DNA from: Leptospira kemamanensis
Lineage (GTDB): Bacteria; Spirochaetota; Leptospiria; Leptospirales; Leptospiraceae
Direction: 5' to 3'
Length of the DNA stretch: 64,000 nt
Assembly: GCF_004769665.1 (NCBI RefSeq)
Contig: NZ_RQGG01000007.1
Span: forward strand, 62,001-126,000
Shown here piece after piece: positions 27,906 to 37,067 of the stretch; position 1 is the first letter of the stretch, and each line of letters starts with the position of its first letter. The position numbers and the translations under genes were made by a program. The notes under the pieces are model-generated. The model had not been told where the DNA came from, made no database searches, and saw nothing but the letters and a program-made list of their open reading frames with translations.

Positions 27906-30224
27906 CTAAACGCGTTTTTTCGGTAGGTATTTGTAATACTCCATCTCAACGGTGTTGATGAGATAGGTGTAATATTTGACTAATTTTTTATCGAACTTCT
28001 TTTTGTTCATCTCTTCGCGGTAAAAATCTGCCAATTGGCTTCGGAAAAGTGCAGATTTCATATCATTTCGGTTGATGAGAATGGTATTGGGAAGGTCACG
28101 CACGGCTACATCATCAGGTATGAGGATTGTCGACACAGATTGTAAAACTGCATATTCAACAGTGGATGCCACTTTGTCCTCGTCCTTTTCTTTGGCGAGT
28201 GTCATGTTGTTTCGTTTGATGTTGTCCAAATTTTCGTAGATACGAGAACGTAAGGATTTTGGATCTAAAACCTTATCTGTGATTTTGTTAAATCGTTTTG
28301 GGAAAACAAAATTGTCTGCGGCTTTGTAAATATGAGAGAGTTTTTCTTCTTTTTTATTTGTCTCTTGTTCTTCTTCGTAACTGGAAGTGGAACCAGAAGA
28401 ATAACTTGGTTTTCCCCAGTCACCCACACCAGAGAATTTCCCTGAGTTTTTGATGTCCTCACGAATTTCATCCGTTGTTTTTTCTCGAAAATAAATGGCG
28501 GCCAAAAATCCAAGAACCACAGAAAACGGAACACCAAAAAAGATGGGCATCGCGGAACGTAAGTAATACGCTCCTGTGATAAAGATCATCGTACTCACCA
28601 CAAACGTTAAAATTCCTGGAATGACATTGAACCTTGATCGGATTTCGTTGGATCTTTCTTTTTCCAACTCTTCCACTTCCATATTTTTAACATCTGCATT
28701 GAGTTTTGCAATTAACTCGGGTTTGAGTTTGCTATTGAGGCCAGGGTGTTTTGGATTGGAAAGTTTGTGATTGATGATTTTGGCATAACCCAATTGTTTT
28801 TTGTATTCAGGGTTAGTTCTCCCTTCAAACGCGAGTTTGTGGATGACAGCAGCCATAAAACCATGGTCAACAACATAGTAAACGGAACGACCATCAGGAG
28901 TTTTTTCTTCGTAATAAGAATGTTCTGAGAATACATCGTCTTTCAAACGTTTGATGTATTCAGATACTTTTTCTGGAGCGGTGATGCCTGCATTGGCCAC
29001 TTCTTCTTCAAAGTTGATCCGTAAAAGTGTATTATGATTTTTTGTATGTTCCGGAATTTTACTGATAACGGCGTTTTTTACCGTTCCATATATGCTATCA
29101 TCTTTTCTGGTTAAAACAGATCCCTTTTCTTCCGAGAGTCTTTTTAGAATTTTAACACTAAGGTCGATCGTTTCTTTGATCGAAAGGGCTCGGTTGTTTT
29201 TTTCTACTGGAAATGGAAAGTTTTCGATGATGGCCAAAAACTTTTTCACTTCCTCTTCTGGATTCATTTTCGATTCTAATGACGCAAATTTTGGAATGGA
29301 ATTGTAGGCACTAAATTGTGCTAAAAAGGATTCGTATTTAGCATCTTTTGCCAGTTTGGTGAGTTGTTCTTTAGCAAAATGTTCCAATCCATTTAAATGG
29401 GCGAGGATTTGGTTTACTACTTCTGGAAGTCGTTTGAAACTTCCATCAGGTAAAATATTCAGTTCATCAATGACAATGTGATAATCTGTTAGTATAGGAA
29501 GAGCCAAGTTTTGTTCTCTTGCAAACAAAGTGAAGTCTTGTAAAAAATCGGGCATTGGGATATAAGGTAAGTTCCCAAAACCTTTTCTTACGAGTGAAGA
29601 AATTTCTGCTTCGAGGGAACCTAACTTGGGATAAAGCCAAGTATTTCCATCTTTGTTTTTTTGTAATAGAAGAGAACCTGGGTTATCTTCGTCCCAGTTC
29701 CTACCTTTTTTAGCACGGTTTTCTAATAATACTTTGATGAGTTCTTGTGAAAAACGAAAACATGCCTGCCGATACGGTTGTGTGTCCGTCTTATTCTCGT
29801 TTTGTGGTGCAACGAGAGCAATTTTTGAGGAAATTTTACTCCCAGTCCGAATGAGATAGGGATAAGCGTAAGCGGCTCTATTTTGGCCACGGTGGTCTAT
29901 ATCTAAAATTTGGCGGAGTGCATGATGGATGGCGTTTTCCGATCTTCCTTGTGCTCCAAGATTTGTATACTTACCCAATGCCTCTGGAAGTTTATCCACA
30001 GTCATGAGATAAGATGCGTGTTTTTCCTTACTCCCATGTTTTTCAACACGTTTGTGCCAGTCTTTGAGTTCATCTAAAATGCAACGTGCGGTTGGTGTTA
30101 GGCTCCCAACAGAGTCGGATAAAAAAATATAAGATTGAGCGGAAGGTTTGTCAGAAGAAGATTCGTCCCTGGATGAGGGATTCTCTAAGACTGTGTCTGA
30201 TAAATCGATACTATCTTCGCTCAT
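27906..30224 (-). CDS. Large membrane protein of unknown function
   Basis: 772 residues. The N-terminus (about 1-40) is Ser/Asp-rich and probably disordered. A mixed, mostly helical region follows to about 525. Two membrane segments near 530-580 (VIPGILTFVVSTMIFITGAY and FSVVLGFLAAIYF) are followed by a Lys/Glu-rich tail that should be on the same side as the N-terminus. No family recognised. The ATG overlaps the end of avtA by 4 bp, so it is made with that enzyme, but I see no functional link. Confidence 0.75.
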   Translation of the reverse strand: MSEDSIDLSDTVLENPSSRDESSSDKPSAQSYIFLSDSVGSLTPTARCILDELKDWHKRVEKHGSKEKHASYLMTVDKLPEALGKYTNLGAQGRSENAIHHALRQILDIDHRGQNRAAYAYPYLIRTGSKISSKIALVAPQNENKTDTQPYRQACFRFSQELIKVLLENRAKKGRNWDEDNPGSLLLQKNKDGNTWLYPKLGSLEAEISSLVRKGFGNLPYIPMPDFLQDFTLFAREQNLALPILTDYHIVIDELNILPDGSFKRLPEVVNQILAHLNGLEHFAKEQLTKLAKDAKYESFLAQFSAYNSIPKFASLESKMNPEEEVKKFLAIIENFPFPVEKNNRALSIKETIDLSVKILKRLSEEKGSVLTRKDDSIYGTVKNAVISKIPEHTKNHNTLLRINFEEEVANAGITAPEKVSEYIKRLKDDVFSEHSYYEEKTPDGRSVYYVVDHGFMAAVIHKLAFEGRTNPEYKKQLGYAKIINHKLSNPKHPGLNSKLKPELIAKLNADVKNMEVEELEKERSNEIRSRFNVIPGILTFVVSTMIFITGAYYLRSAMPIFFGVPFSVVLGFLAAIYFREKTTDEIREDIKNSGKFSGVGDWGKPSYSSGSTSSYEEEQETNKKEEKLSHIYKAADNFVFPKRFNKITDKVLDPKSLRSRIYENLDNIKRNNMTLAKEKDEDKVASTVEYAVLQSVSTILIPDDVAVRDLPNTILINRNDMKSALFRSQLADFYREEMNKKKFDKKLVKYYTYLINTVEMEYYKYLPKKRV

Positions 30225-31495
30225 TCGGATTTTGTCTGGTGAGAGGCCACAATTTTAGCAAGGATTTGGGCTCCCCTGGCTAATTCTTCTTCCTCGCGGC
30301 AATATGTCAAACGTATGCATTCTTTCGTATGCGAAAAATCCCTATTTAAACCAGGAAAGAAATAATGTCCTGATACAATGAAGAGTCGATTCTCTTTACA
30401 AAGTTGATACAATTCATGATTGGATATGGAAAGAGATGGGAACCGAATCCAAAGGAAAAAACCACCCATGGGATCGTGAATCTCATAGTCCACACCCATC
30501 TTTTGAAACTCTGTGGTGAATCGTTCGATGGCGAGTTTTAGTTTTGATTCATAAAACGGACGTAAGATGTTTTTGGCTAACGAAGGAAGGATGTTTTTCT
30601 GGAAGAGGAGGGCCATTAAATACACTCCCAAATTTCCTACGGCAAGGTTTCCCACTGCGGCGAACGAAGATAAGGTCTGGATGGTATCCGAATCGGAAAT
30701 GATGATCCCAAATCGCACACCCGGTAATCCAATTTTGGAAAAACTAAGCGACAAAGTCCGACCTTCTTTGTAAGGGACAGGGGCTTCTTCCCCAATCAAA
30801 TTGGGAAACGGATTTCCATACGCAAGATCAATGAGCAGAGGAATCTTTCGGTGTTTGGTTTGTTCTTCCATCCATTCTAAATCAGAAAGAGATAATACAT
30901 TTCCAGTCGGATTTGTTGGCCTGGAAAGGGCAAGAACTCCAACATCTTTTAAGTCGAAGGTAGTTTGATTGAGTTCATATCGAAAACGGTTTTTCCCCGT
31001 TGTCACGACGTTTGGTGGACTCGCTATAAATGTATGATCCGCTATGGACTGGTCCGCATAACCAATGTATTCTGGAACAATCGGCAATAGGATTTTTTTA
31101 AAACTTCCATCTGCCATCGGACCTGAATGGAGATTGAGTAAGTAAGAATAGGCATTTTGGCTTCCGTTAAAAAAGGCGATGTTTTCTTTTTTCAGATTCG
31201 TTTGGAAAAAGGGGGACAGGTAGTCCGCAGCCAAGGAACGAAACGAATCATTGCCGATAGGCGCCTGGTAGTCGCCAAGTAGTGACCGAAGCATGGGATC
31301 TTTTGCCAAACTGCTAAAGGCTTCTTGGAAAATTTGTTCCGCTTCAGGGATATGAGCAGGGTTTCCACCACCAAGAAGGATCTCATCGGGATGGCCTGTG
31401 GCTTGACCGAGGTCTTCCATCAGAGATCGAATCCCTTGGTTTTCACGGAGCCGTTTGGCCCAAATGGAGTAATTTTGGTCCATGGTTTCGGTCAT
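30221..31495 (-). CDS. avtA: Valine--pyruvate aminotransferase-like
   Basis: About 424 residues of the fold-type I aminotransferase class. The start region IRSLMEDLG, LLGGGNPAHIPE, FNGSQNAYSYLLNL, PEYIGYAD and SRPTNPTGNV match AvtA, which moves an amino group between alanine/pyruvate and valine/2-oxoisovalerate. The PLP Lys is in SFSKIGLPGVR (about residue 254 from this start). ATG at 31495 is chosen; an ATG at 31483 and a TTG at 31525 are alternatives. It is coupled to the following 772-residue gene and is divergent from the DegT-like gene at 31629. Confidence 0.88.
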   Translation of the reverse strand: MTETMDQNYSIWAKRLRENQGIRSLMEDLGQATGHPDEILLGGGNPAHIPEAEQIFQEAFSSLAKDPMLRSLLGDYQAPIGNDSFRSLAADYLSPFFQTNLKKENIAFFNGSQNAYSYLLNLHSGPMADGSFKKILLPIVPEYIGYADQSIADHTFIASPPNVVTTGKNRFRYELNQTTFDLKDVGVLALSRPTNPTGNVLSLSDLEWMEEQTKHRKIPLLIDLAYGNPFPNLIGEEAPVPYKEGRTLSLSFSKIGLPGVRFGIIISDSDTIQTLSSFAAVGNLAVGNLGVYLMALLFQKNILPSLAKNILRPFYESKLKLAIERFTTEFQKMGVDYEIHDPMGGFFLWIRFPSLSISNHELYQLCKENRLFIVSGHYFFPGLNRDFSHTKECIRLTYCREEEELARGAQILAKIVASHQTKSE

Positions 31496-31569
31496 TTTTT
31501 GAAAACTTTGTCCACTCAGAACCAATTTTCCGAGGATTTTCTAAAATTATGTTCGCATTTCGAAAAATG

Positions 31570-31610
31570 AAGTGACATAATTCCTAAATAGAGTACTTAA
31601 GTGACATAAT
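31570..31610. repeat. 12-bp direct repeat AAGTGACATAAT in a divergent promoter region
   Basis: The 12-mer occurs at 31570-31581 and 31599-31610, a period of 29 bp, between avtA and the DegT-like gene. TGACATAAT resembles an extended -10 (TGnTATAAT with one change), so one copy may be a promoter element, or both may be operator sites. A good ribosome site (AGGAG, 31615-31619) follows. Confidence 0.55.
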
Positions 31611-31628
31611 ATATAGGAGTGCTGTTGG

Positions 31629-32723
31629 ATGAGCACCGAAACAATACAAAGACCGATTCGAAAAGAAAAAAACATCGAATTCTTCAAACCGACACTTTCA
31701 AGAGAAGATCTGAAAGGGGTTTTAGAATGTCTCGTGGAAGAACATCTTTCCACTGGTGAAATTGTGGAACGTTTTGAAAAAACGTTTGGCCATACTTTCA
31801 AAATCAAATATGCCATTTCCTCCAATTCCTTAACTTCCGCGTATCATCTCGCATTGCTTGCGTTAGGCGTGAAAGTAGGTGACTCGGTATTATTATCGAG
31901 TTATGCACCGATTTCTGCTTTGGATGCAATCTTTTTAATCCAAGCAAAACCTGTGATTGTGGATTTAAAACGAAATTCCTTTCACCCTTGCCCGGAAGAA
32001 TTTTTACGTAAAAAAAATGAATCGGGTGCAAAGTTTGCTTTGTTTGATCACAGTTTTGGTTCTCTCATTCGACTCAGTGATTATTCTATAGAAGGTTTGG
32101 AAGTCATCGAAGACTTCACGGAAGCCATTGGCGCTACTTCCGAAACCATCACAGTGGGTAAACAATCTAAAATTGCGATTTGTGGACTCAGTGCCGAAAA
32201 CATCATTACTACTGGAAATGGTGCGATGATCATCACGGCAGAAACTAACGTAGCAAGTGTCGTGAAATCCTACAAGTCTGGAACTTCTGCGAAACGAAAC
32301 TTTGGTGAACCTAAGTATGATTATAATTTGGTAGATTACCAAGCTGCACTTGGAATTGAACAATTATCTAAACTTGGTGTGATTTTAGAACGTAAGAAAA
32401 AAATTGCATCTGCATATTTACAAGCGGTTCAGAACTCTCGTCTCGAAACATACTTTCAAAATCCGACTGAAGATACATTTCAAAGATTTCCAATCGTTGT
32501 ATCTGGACAAAATTATGAAGAGATTCAAAGATATTTTAAATCAATTCATATTGGAACACAACGGACTGTGGAAGAACCTCTTCACCGAGTATTGGAAGAA
32601 AACCACTTAGAATACCCAAATGCAGAAAGGTTGTTTCAAAGAGGACATTGTATTCCAATTTATCCTAACCTAACCAAAGATAATGTGCAAAGGATTGCGA
32701 CTGCGATTCGACGTATCTATTGA
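31629..32723 (+). CDS. DegT/DnrJ/EryC1-fold protein lacking the PLP lysine
   Basis: 364 residues of the sugar-aminotransferase fold: SSNSLTSAYHLALLAL near 64-79, VIEDFTEAIGA (D162) for the PLP-ring Asp, and YDYNLVDYQAALGIEQL near 240. The usual S-F-x3-K-N-L-T-T-G-E-G-G block reads CGLSAENIITTGNGAM here, so the Schiff-base Lys position holds Asn191 and the preceding residue is Glu. No Lys is close by. It is therefore unlikely to transaminate in the normal way; some family members (ColD) use His there. AGGAG lies 9 bp before the ATG. The next gene starts with no gap. Confidence 0.85.
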   Translation: MSTETIQRPIRKEKNIEFFKPTLSREDLKGVLECLVEEHLSTGEIVERFEKTFGHTFKIKYAISSNSLTSAYHLALLALGVKVGDSVLLSSYAPISALDAIFLIQAKPVIVDLKRNSFHPCPEEFLRKKNESGAKFALFDHSFGSLIRLSDYSIEGLEVIEDFTEAIGATSETITVGKQSKIAICGLSAENIITTGNGAMIITAETNVASVVKSYKSGTSAKRNFGEPKYDYNLVDYQAALGIEQLSKLGVILERKKKIASAYLQAVQNSRLETYFQNPTEDTFQRFPIVVSGQNYEEIQRYFKSIHIGTQRTVEEPLHRVLEENHLEYPNAERLFQRGHCIPIYPNLTKDNVQRIATAIRRIY

Positions 32724-33881
32724 TTGGTGCCAAAGTTATATTATTTAGACTCATTATTTGAGTATAAACTCCATTCTCCTCCACTCAACTTAGATTCCTC
32801 ACTAAAGAGGAGGAATCGTTGTTTGGAGAAATTATTTTTTCCCATCACAAACGAAGAAGACTATGTTCTCGTAGAAGAACTTCCTTCTGATGAATTGTAT
32901 TCGCACTGGAAACAAAAAGGGTTCACTCCTGGCATTCCCACCCAATTGGACTCATTATTACAAGAGGTAACACTTGTAGAATGGGGGAAGAGGCATGTTT
33001 GGGAAGAGGGGGAACTTGTTGTCGATCCAATTCAGTTGGAAATGGCTCGGTATTTAAATTCAAAAGTCACTCAACTCGACTTTCGCAAAAACCATTCCCC
33101 ACTACCTGCAAAAGTCATCACATCCGAAGAACATCTATTTGCCGATCTGGAAGAAGCCAAATTACCAGTGGTTTTAAAAAGTGAATTTGGACTGGCAGGT
33201 CGTAATCATATCATTTTTAAAACCCAGTCTGATTCATGGAAACTCGCGCAACTCAACAAACGCTTGTTTGGGTTTCCTGTTGTCTGTGAAGATTGGGTAG
33301 GAGACAGCAGATTTTATGATTTTTCTACACTTTGGGATGTGAAGGATGGTGAGTTTTTTTATCTCACTTCGACTTCCATGTGGATTGATCCCGATGGAGG
33401 ATTCCGCGGAATTCGCATTGGGGGAAGAGAAAGTGAATACCAAACTTTATTTTTACCCAAAGTATATGATTTGGTCAAAAGTTTAAAGAATCTCATTCCA
33501 AATGAATATATGGGTCCTTGTGCCATTGATGGATTTTTATATTCTGAAAATGGACTTACCGTTGTACAACCTGTATCAGAATTTAATTTCCGTTATTCGA
33601 TCGGTCGTATTTTGTGGGAGGTCCGAAAAAAACGGAACACCAAATTGGACCATGTGAGTGGGTTATTAGTGCTTCCCTATCCAAAACAAGGAAAACTTCT
33701 GGAATGGAAAATGTTAACTGATTTGGAAAACGAACTGAAGTGTGAATTGGTTTTACTTACGCCAGTGAGAGACCTCACTGGAAAAGCTTACCAAAATGCT
33801 GTTTTGTATTTTGAAACCACAGTTGAAAACGAGTCCACTGTGGTCGAAACGATTTGGTCGAATTGGACAGAACCTAATTAA
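32724..33881 (+). CDS. ATP-grasp-like enzyme
   Basis: 385 residues, TTG start directly after the previous stop (GTG at 32727 is possible). The N-terminal ~120 residues look like a pre-ATP-grasp domain. The ATP-grasp pattern then appears: LPVVLKSEFGLAGRNH (K152), VVCEDWV (E189) and YMGPCAIDGF then PVSEFNFRYSIGR (D269, E286, N288, R290), the metal- and ATP-binding E-x-N-x-R motif. ATP-grasp enzymes join a carboxylate to an amine or thiol through an acyl-phosphate. The substrate is unknown. Its tight linkage to the DegT-like gene suggests they work together. Confidence 0.75.
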   Translation: MVPKLYYLDSLFEYKLHSPPLNLDSSLKRRNRCLEKLFFPITNEEDYVLVEELPSDELYSHWKQKGFTPGIPTQLDSLLQEVTLVEWGKRHVWEEGELVVDPIQLEMARYLNSKVTQLDFRKNHSPLPAKVITSEEHLFADLEEAKLPVVLKSEFGLAGRNHIIFKTQSDSWKLAQLNKRLFGFPVVCEDWVGDSRFYDFSTLWDVKDGEFFYLTSTSMWIDPDGGFRGIRIGGRESEYQTLFLPKVYDLVKSLKNLIPNEYMGPCAIDGFLYSENGLTVVQPVSEFNFRYSIGRILWEVRKKRNTKLDHVSGLLVLPYPKQGKLLEWKMLTDLENELKCELVLLTPVRDLTGKAYQNAVLYFETTVENESTVVETIWSNWTEPN

Positions 33882-33892
33882 AATTAGATGAT

Positions 33893-34681
33893 CTAAACTT
33901 CGTCTTGGTTTAAAACAAATTCGTGTTTTCCATTGATTTCAATTGTAGGTGCCGTTGCATTTCCTCTACGTTTGATTTCTAAAATATCAGTGTTGGTAAG
34001 AGGTAAAGTTGCTTCTAAGCTGACAATGACTTTGTCCCCTTTTTCTGTCCAAGTACATAACATCTTTGCTGTTTCGTAACCCATTTCACAAGTTCCATCG
34101 TTATGGAGTTGGATTCTTGCGATGTTGGATTTTGTTTTCCATTTTCCAATCGCCCAAGTATTTTTCGGAGGAACTAATGCGGAACCTGCTTGTTCTGAAT
34201 CAAACATCACTTCTGCAATGGCAGTGTTTTCTGTATTGGTGCCTTTATAAATTTCTTGGATGGTCAAAGAAATTTCTTTGGCTTTCATTTCGTTTTTGAA
34301 GGAAATGACTTGTCTGGAAAGGGAATCTTTGAGTGTGATAATCTCTTCGTTTCCTGTTTCAGTGGTCACTTTTAATTTTTTGATTCGGTTATTGGCTGCC
34401 CAAAGTTTTGGATCACCAAATCCATTATAAATGGACAAGGATCGAAAGTGGATCGGGTTTTTATATTTGATGAGAAGTGATTCCCCAATCCCTTCTCCTT
34501 CCGCTCCTTCTACCCAACTTGTTTTTAATTTTCCATCCATCGCAAATACGGGGATGTATTTTTTAGATTTGGGTTGGAGTTGACTTGATGAGGTGATGAT
34601 GGGTGGATTTAATGATTCGGAAAAAAGTGGCAAACAAATGCTTACGATCAGTAATGTTGATTTGAAAATACGAAGATTCAT
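33893..34681 (-). CDS. Exported discoidin-like (NADase-type glycan-binding) protein
   Basis: 262 residues with a signal peptide (LLIVSICLPLFSES). The middle (about 45-165) has the jelly-roll signs of an F5/8-type or NADase-type glycan-binding domain: FAMDGKLKTSWVEG, SLSIYNGFGDPKLW and NRIKKLKVTT. The last ~90 residues form a lipocalin-like strand set with GTCEMGY and LCTWTEKGDKVIV. It is probably a periplasmic or surface carbohydrate-binding protein. It converges on the ATP-grasp gene and is divergent from cutA, 51 bp away. Confidence 0.72.
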   Translation of the reverse strand: MNLRIFKSTLLIVSICLPLFSESLNPPIITSSSQLQPKSKKYIPVFAMDGKLKTSWVEGAEGEGIGESLLIKYKNPIHFRSLSIYNGFGDPKLWAANNRIKKLKVTTETGNEEIITLKDSLSRQVISFKNEMKAKEISLTIQEIYKGTNTENTAIAEVMFDSEQAGSALVPPKNTWAIGKWKTKSNIARIQLHNDGTCEMGYETAKMLCTWTEKGDKVIVSLEATLPLTNTDILEIKRRGNATAPTIEINGKHEFVLNQDEV

Positions 34682-34732
34682 ACAGCAAAATCATAAGTAT
34701 CTAATGGAAAGAGCAAGTAGGAAAAATAATTT

Positions 34733-35056
34733 ATGGAATCAGAATTCAAATATGTAACAGTTTACACCACTTTTCCCGAGAAAGAAGAAGCAAAAAAGAT
34801 CGCAAGGATTGTCATTTCAGAACAATTGGCAGCTTGTGCCAATCTCGTGGACAAAATGGAATCAATTTATGTCTGGAAAGATGAAATCGAAGAATCAAAT
34901 GAAGTGATTTGTTTGTTTAAAACAACGAAAGAGAAATCGGAACCACTCATGCAAAGAATAAAAGAAAATCATTCTTATGAAACTCCCTGCATCGTGGTTT
35001 GGCCGATTCTCAGTGGTGATGTCGATTATTTAGATTGGATTCGAAAGTCCTTGTAA
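34733..35056 (+). CDS. cutA: Divalent-cation tolerance protein CutA
   Basis: 107 residues, the usual length of the trimeric CutA1 family: VTVYTTFPEKEEAKKIAR, LAACANLVDKMESIYVW and KENHSYETPCIVVWPI. The family is ferredoxin-like and PII-like in fold and is linked to metal tolerance, but its molecular role is unsettled. AGGA lies upstream of the ATG. The last 31 bp overlap the convergent GST gene. Confidence 0.95.
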   Translation: MESEFKYVTVYTTFPEKEEAKKIARIVISEQLAACANLVDKMESIYVWKDEIEESNEVICLFKTTKEKSEPLMQRIKENHSYETPCIVVWPILSGDVDYLDWIRKSL

Positions 35057-35763
35057 AATTCTCGGATTTTTTCAAACAACAGTTCGTAACCTAGATCGTT
35101 TCTCCATTGGAGAAAGGAGTCAGGCATTCTGACGGATGTAAACCAAGGGTAAGCGGGTGATTCTTTTGGTTCCGCTAACATACCCATTAAACTAGCGAGC
35201 GTTAAGTCAACTCGGCCAAATGATTTTCCATTAAAATACTTCTTAGTTTTATAGATTTCTATTAGTTCTTTGGAACACTCATCTAATGCTTGTTTTACAA
35301 CTTCTAAGTTTTTAGGAGTAATTTTATACCTTCGTTTGAGAGATAATGCAATCAATTCAAAATGTTCTGGAGGTGGAACCGTATCAGATATTGATTTTGG
35401 TGATAATAGAAATAATTTTCCTACAATTTCAGGATAATCTAATATGAAAAAGTAAAGTAAGGTTTGTAGGCTTTTCCCAATTTTGATGTCGATGGTTTCT
35501 TCCATCTGTTTTTCTTCGGTTGATGCTTTGGTACCAAACGCCTTCTCTTCCACCAAATCTAAGATTTGCCCAGAACCTTGGACAATTCCCGTTTCTGTTT
35601 CTAAAACAGGTACATACAAATCATTTACCAGAGGTTTTAAGGTTTGAATGTGTTGGCCAGGAACCAAGGGATTTAATGCGTACGGGTAGTTTGCTAAATC
35701 TAAAGCCCATCTTGCTTTTTCTGAGAAGTGAGAAATTGGAAATGTATAAAGCTTTGCACTCAT
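35026..35763 (-). CDS. Glutathione S-transferase family protein
   Basis: 245 residues. The thioredoxin-fold N-terminus has YTFPISHFSEKARWALDL, with Ser in the active-site region, then YVPVLETETGIVQGSGQILD for the glutathione-binding cis-Pro and Ser. A long all-helical C-terminal domain has FNGKSFGRVDLTLASLMG. It is probably a cytosolic GST-like protein; the substrate is unknown. Leptospira are not known glutathione makers to my knowledge, so a different thiol is possible. Confidence 0.85.
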   Translation of the reverse strand: MSAKLYTFPISHFSEKARWALDLANYPYALNPLVPGQHIQTLKPLVNDLYVPVLETETGIVQGSGQILDLVEEKAFGTKASTEEKQMEETIDIKIGKSLQTLLYFFILDYPEIVGKLFLLSPKSISDTVPPPEHFELIALSLKRRYKITPKNLEVVKQALDECSKELIEIYKTKKYFNGKSFGRVDLTLASLMGMLAEPKESPAYPWFTSVRMPDSFLQWRNDLGYELLFEKIREFYKDFRIQSK

Positions 35764-35864
35764 CTGTCGACTTTCATAAAAAATAATTCTTTAGGCAACA
35801 ATGTTTTTCATATGGAAAATGGATTGTCGAATGGCTTTTGTTTGTTTATGATGAACCTACTTTT

Positions 35865-37067
35865 ATGAGAATTTGGGTGTTTTGGTGTTTGTTATCTTTT
35901 CCCTTAGGGATGTTATCTGCCGAAGAACCACTTTCTTATTGTTCCATGAACCGCGTATGTGTTGAATTTGTTCCCAAACGAAATGCTGTTGATGTATACT
36001 TCCAAAATAAAATCGCAACGAATCAAACAGAAACTTCTATATTGGTAAGTGCGGTTGTGGCCAATATGAAAAGTTCCGTTCCACTTCCTTTGTTAACAGT
36101 ATTACAGGGGAAGAAAAGGAAAAAACTTTTCCAACTTCATCCCATCCATCCTAAAAAGAAAGTATCATATAAAATACAATACAAATGGATTTTAGGGAAC
36201 TACCTTTCCAAACATAACTCAAATTATATCTATGAGTTACCTTTTGATTCAAAACTCAAAGTGAGAGTCTTTCAAAGTTATTTTGGGAAAAAAAGCCACA
36301 CTGGTGATAATCGTTATTCGATCGACTTTGGATTAAAGGAAGACGAACTCATCACTGCAGCAAGGCCAGGTATTGTCATTGATACAGAAGAAAAAAACAT
36401 TGAGGGTGGTTTCGATCTAAAATTTAAACAATCTGCAAACTTTGTAAAAATCCTTCATGATGACGGTACTGTTGCGGAATATGCACATCTTCGCTATATG
36501 GGAGTTCTCGTCAAAATTGGGCAAAAGGTAGGTGTTGGAACTGTGCTTGGTCATGCGGGTAGCACAGGTTACAGTGAAGGCCCTCATTTACATTTCGAAG
36601 TGTATAAACCCACAAAAACCTTACGAAAAAAAACCATTCCTACAAAATTTCGAACACAAATGTCTGATGCAGAATTGATCCAGGAAGGGGATCTGTTATG
36701 GAGAAGGGAAAGTGGTATAACAGTCGAAAAAAAGGTAATGGACGTCGACGGAACTTTTATCTGTGATCAAATCGATAGCGTAACAGATGATAGCTGCAAA
36801 CAAACTTCATTTTCTAATTTATCACCTATCTATATCATAATGCCTCTCCTTCGGCCTGATGTTTATTCGTTTCAATTACAGTTGCAGAAAAAAGAAAGTT
36901 CGATTCGATATGAATATACATGGGAAACAAAAAAGGAAGATTGGATTAGTTCCTTTATGATTCCCTTTCAGGACTTCCAGGAACCATTGGATGGGGAATG
37001 GGTTCTGAGTATTTGGTCCAATGGAATTTTACAGAAGAAAATTGAGTTTCAATTAACGAGTTTATAA
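35865..37067 (+). CDS. M23-family metallopeptidase-like exported protein (copy 1)
   Basis: About 400 residues from ATG at 35865, which gives a signal peptide (MRIWVFWCLLSFPLGMLSA); a TTG at 35838 extends the frame. An N-terminal beta domain precedes the peptidase: HTGDNRYSIDF, HDDGTVAEYAHL and GPHLHFEV hold the LytM/M23 zinc ligands, so it may cut peptidoglycan cross-bridges. A C-terminal beta domain follows. No LysM is visible. Stop and next start overlap by one base (TAATG). Confidence 0.88.
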   Translation: MRIWVFWCLLSFPLGMLSAEEPLSYCSMNRVCVEFVPKRNAVDVYFQNKIATNQTETSILVSAVVANMKSSVPLPLLTVLQGKKRKKLFQLHPIHPKKKVSYKIQYKWILGNYLSKHNSNYIYELPFDSKLKVRVFQSYFGKKSHTGDNRYSIDFGLKEDELITAARPGIVIDTEEKNIEGGFDLKFKQSANFVKILHDDGTVAEYAHLRYMGVLVKIGQKVGVGTVLGHAGSTGYSEGPHLHFEVYKPTKTLRKKTIPTKFRTQMSDAELIQEGDLLWRRESGITVEKKVMDVDGTFICDQIDSVTDDSCKQTSFSNLSPIYIIMPLLRPDVYSFQLQLQKKESSIRYEYTWETKKEDWISSFMIPFQDFQEPLDGEWVLSIWSNGILQKKIEFQLTSL

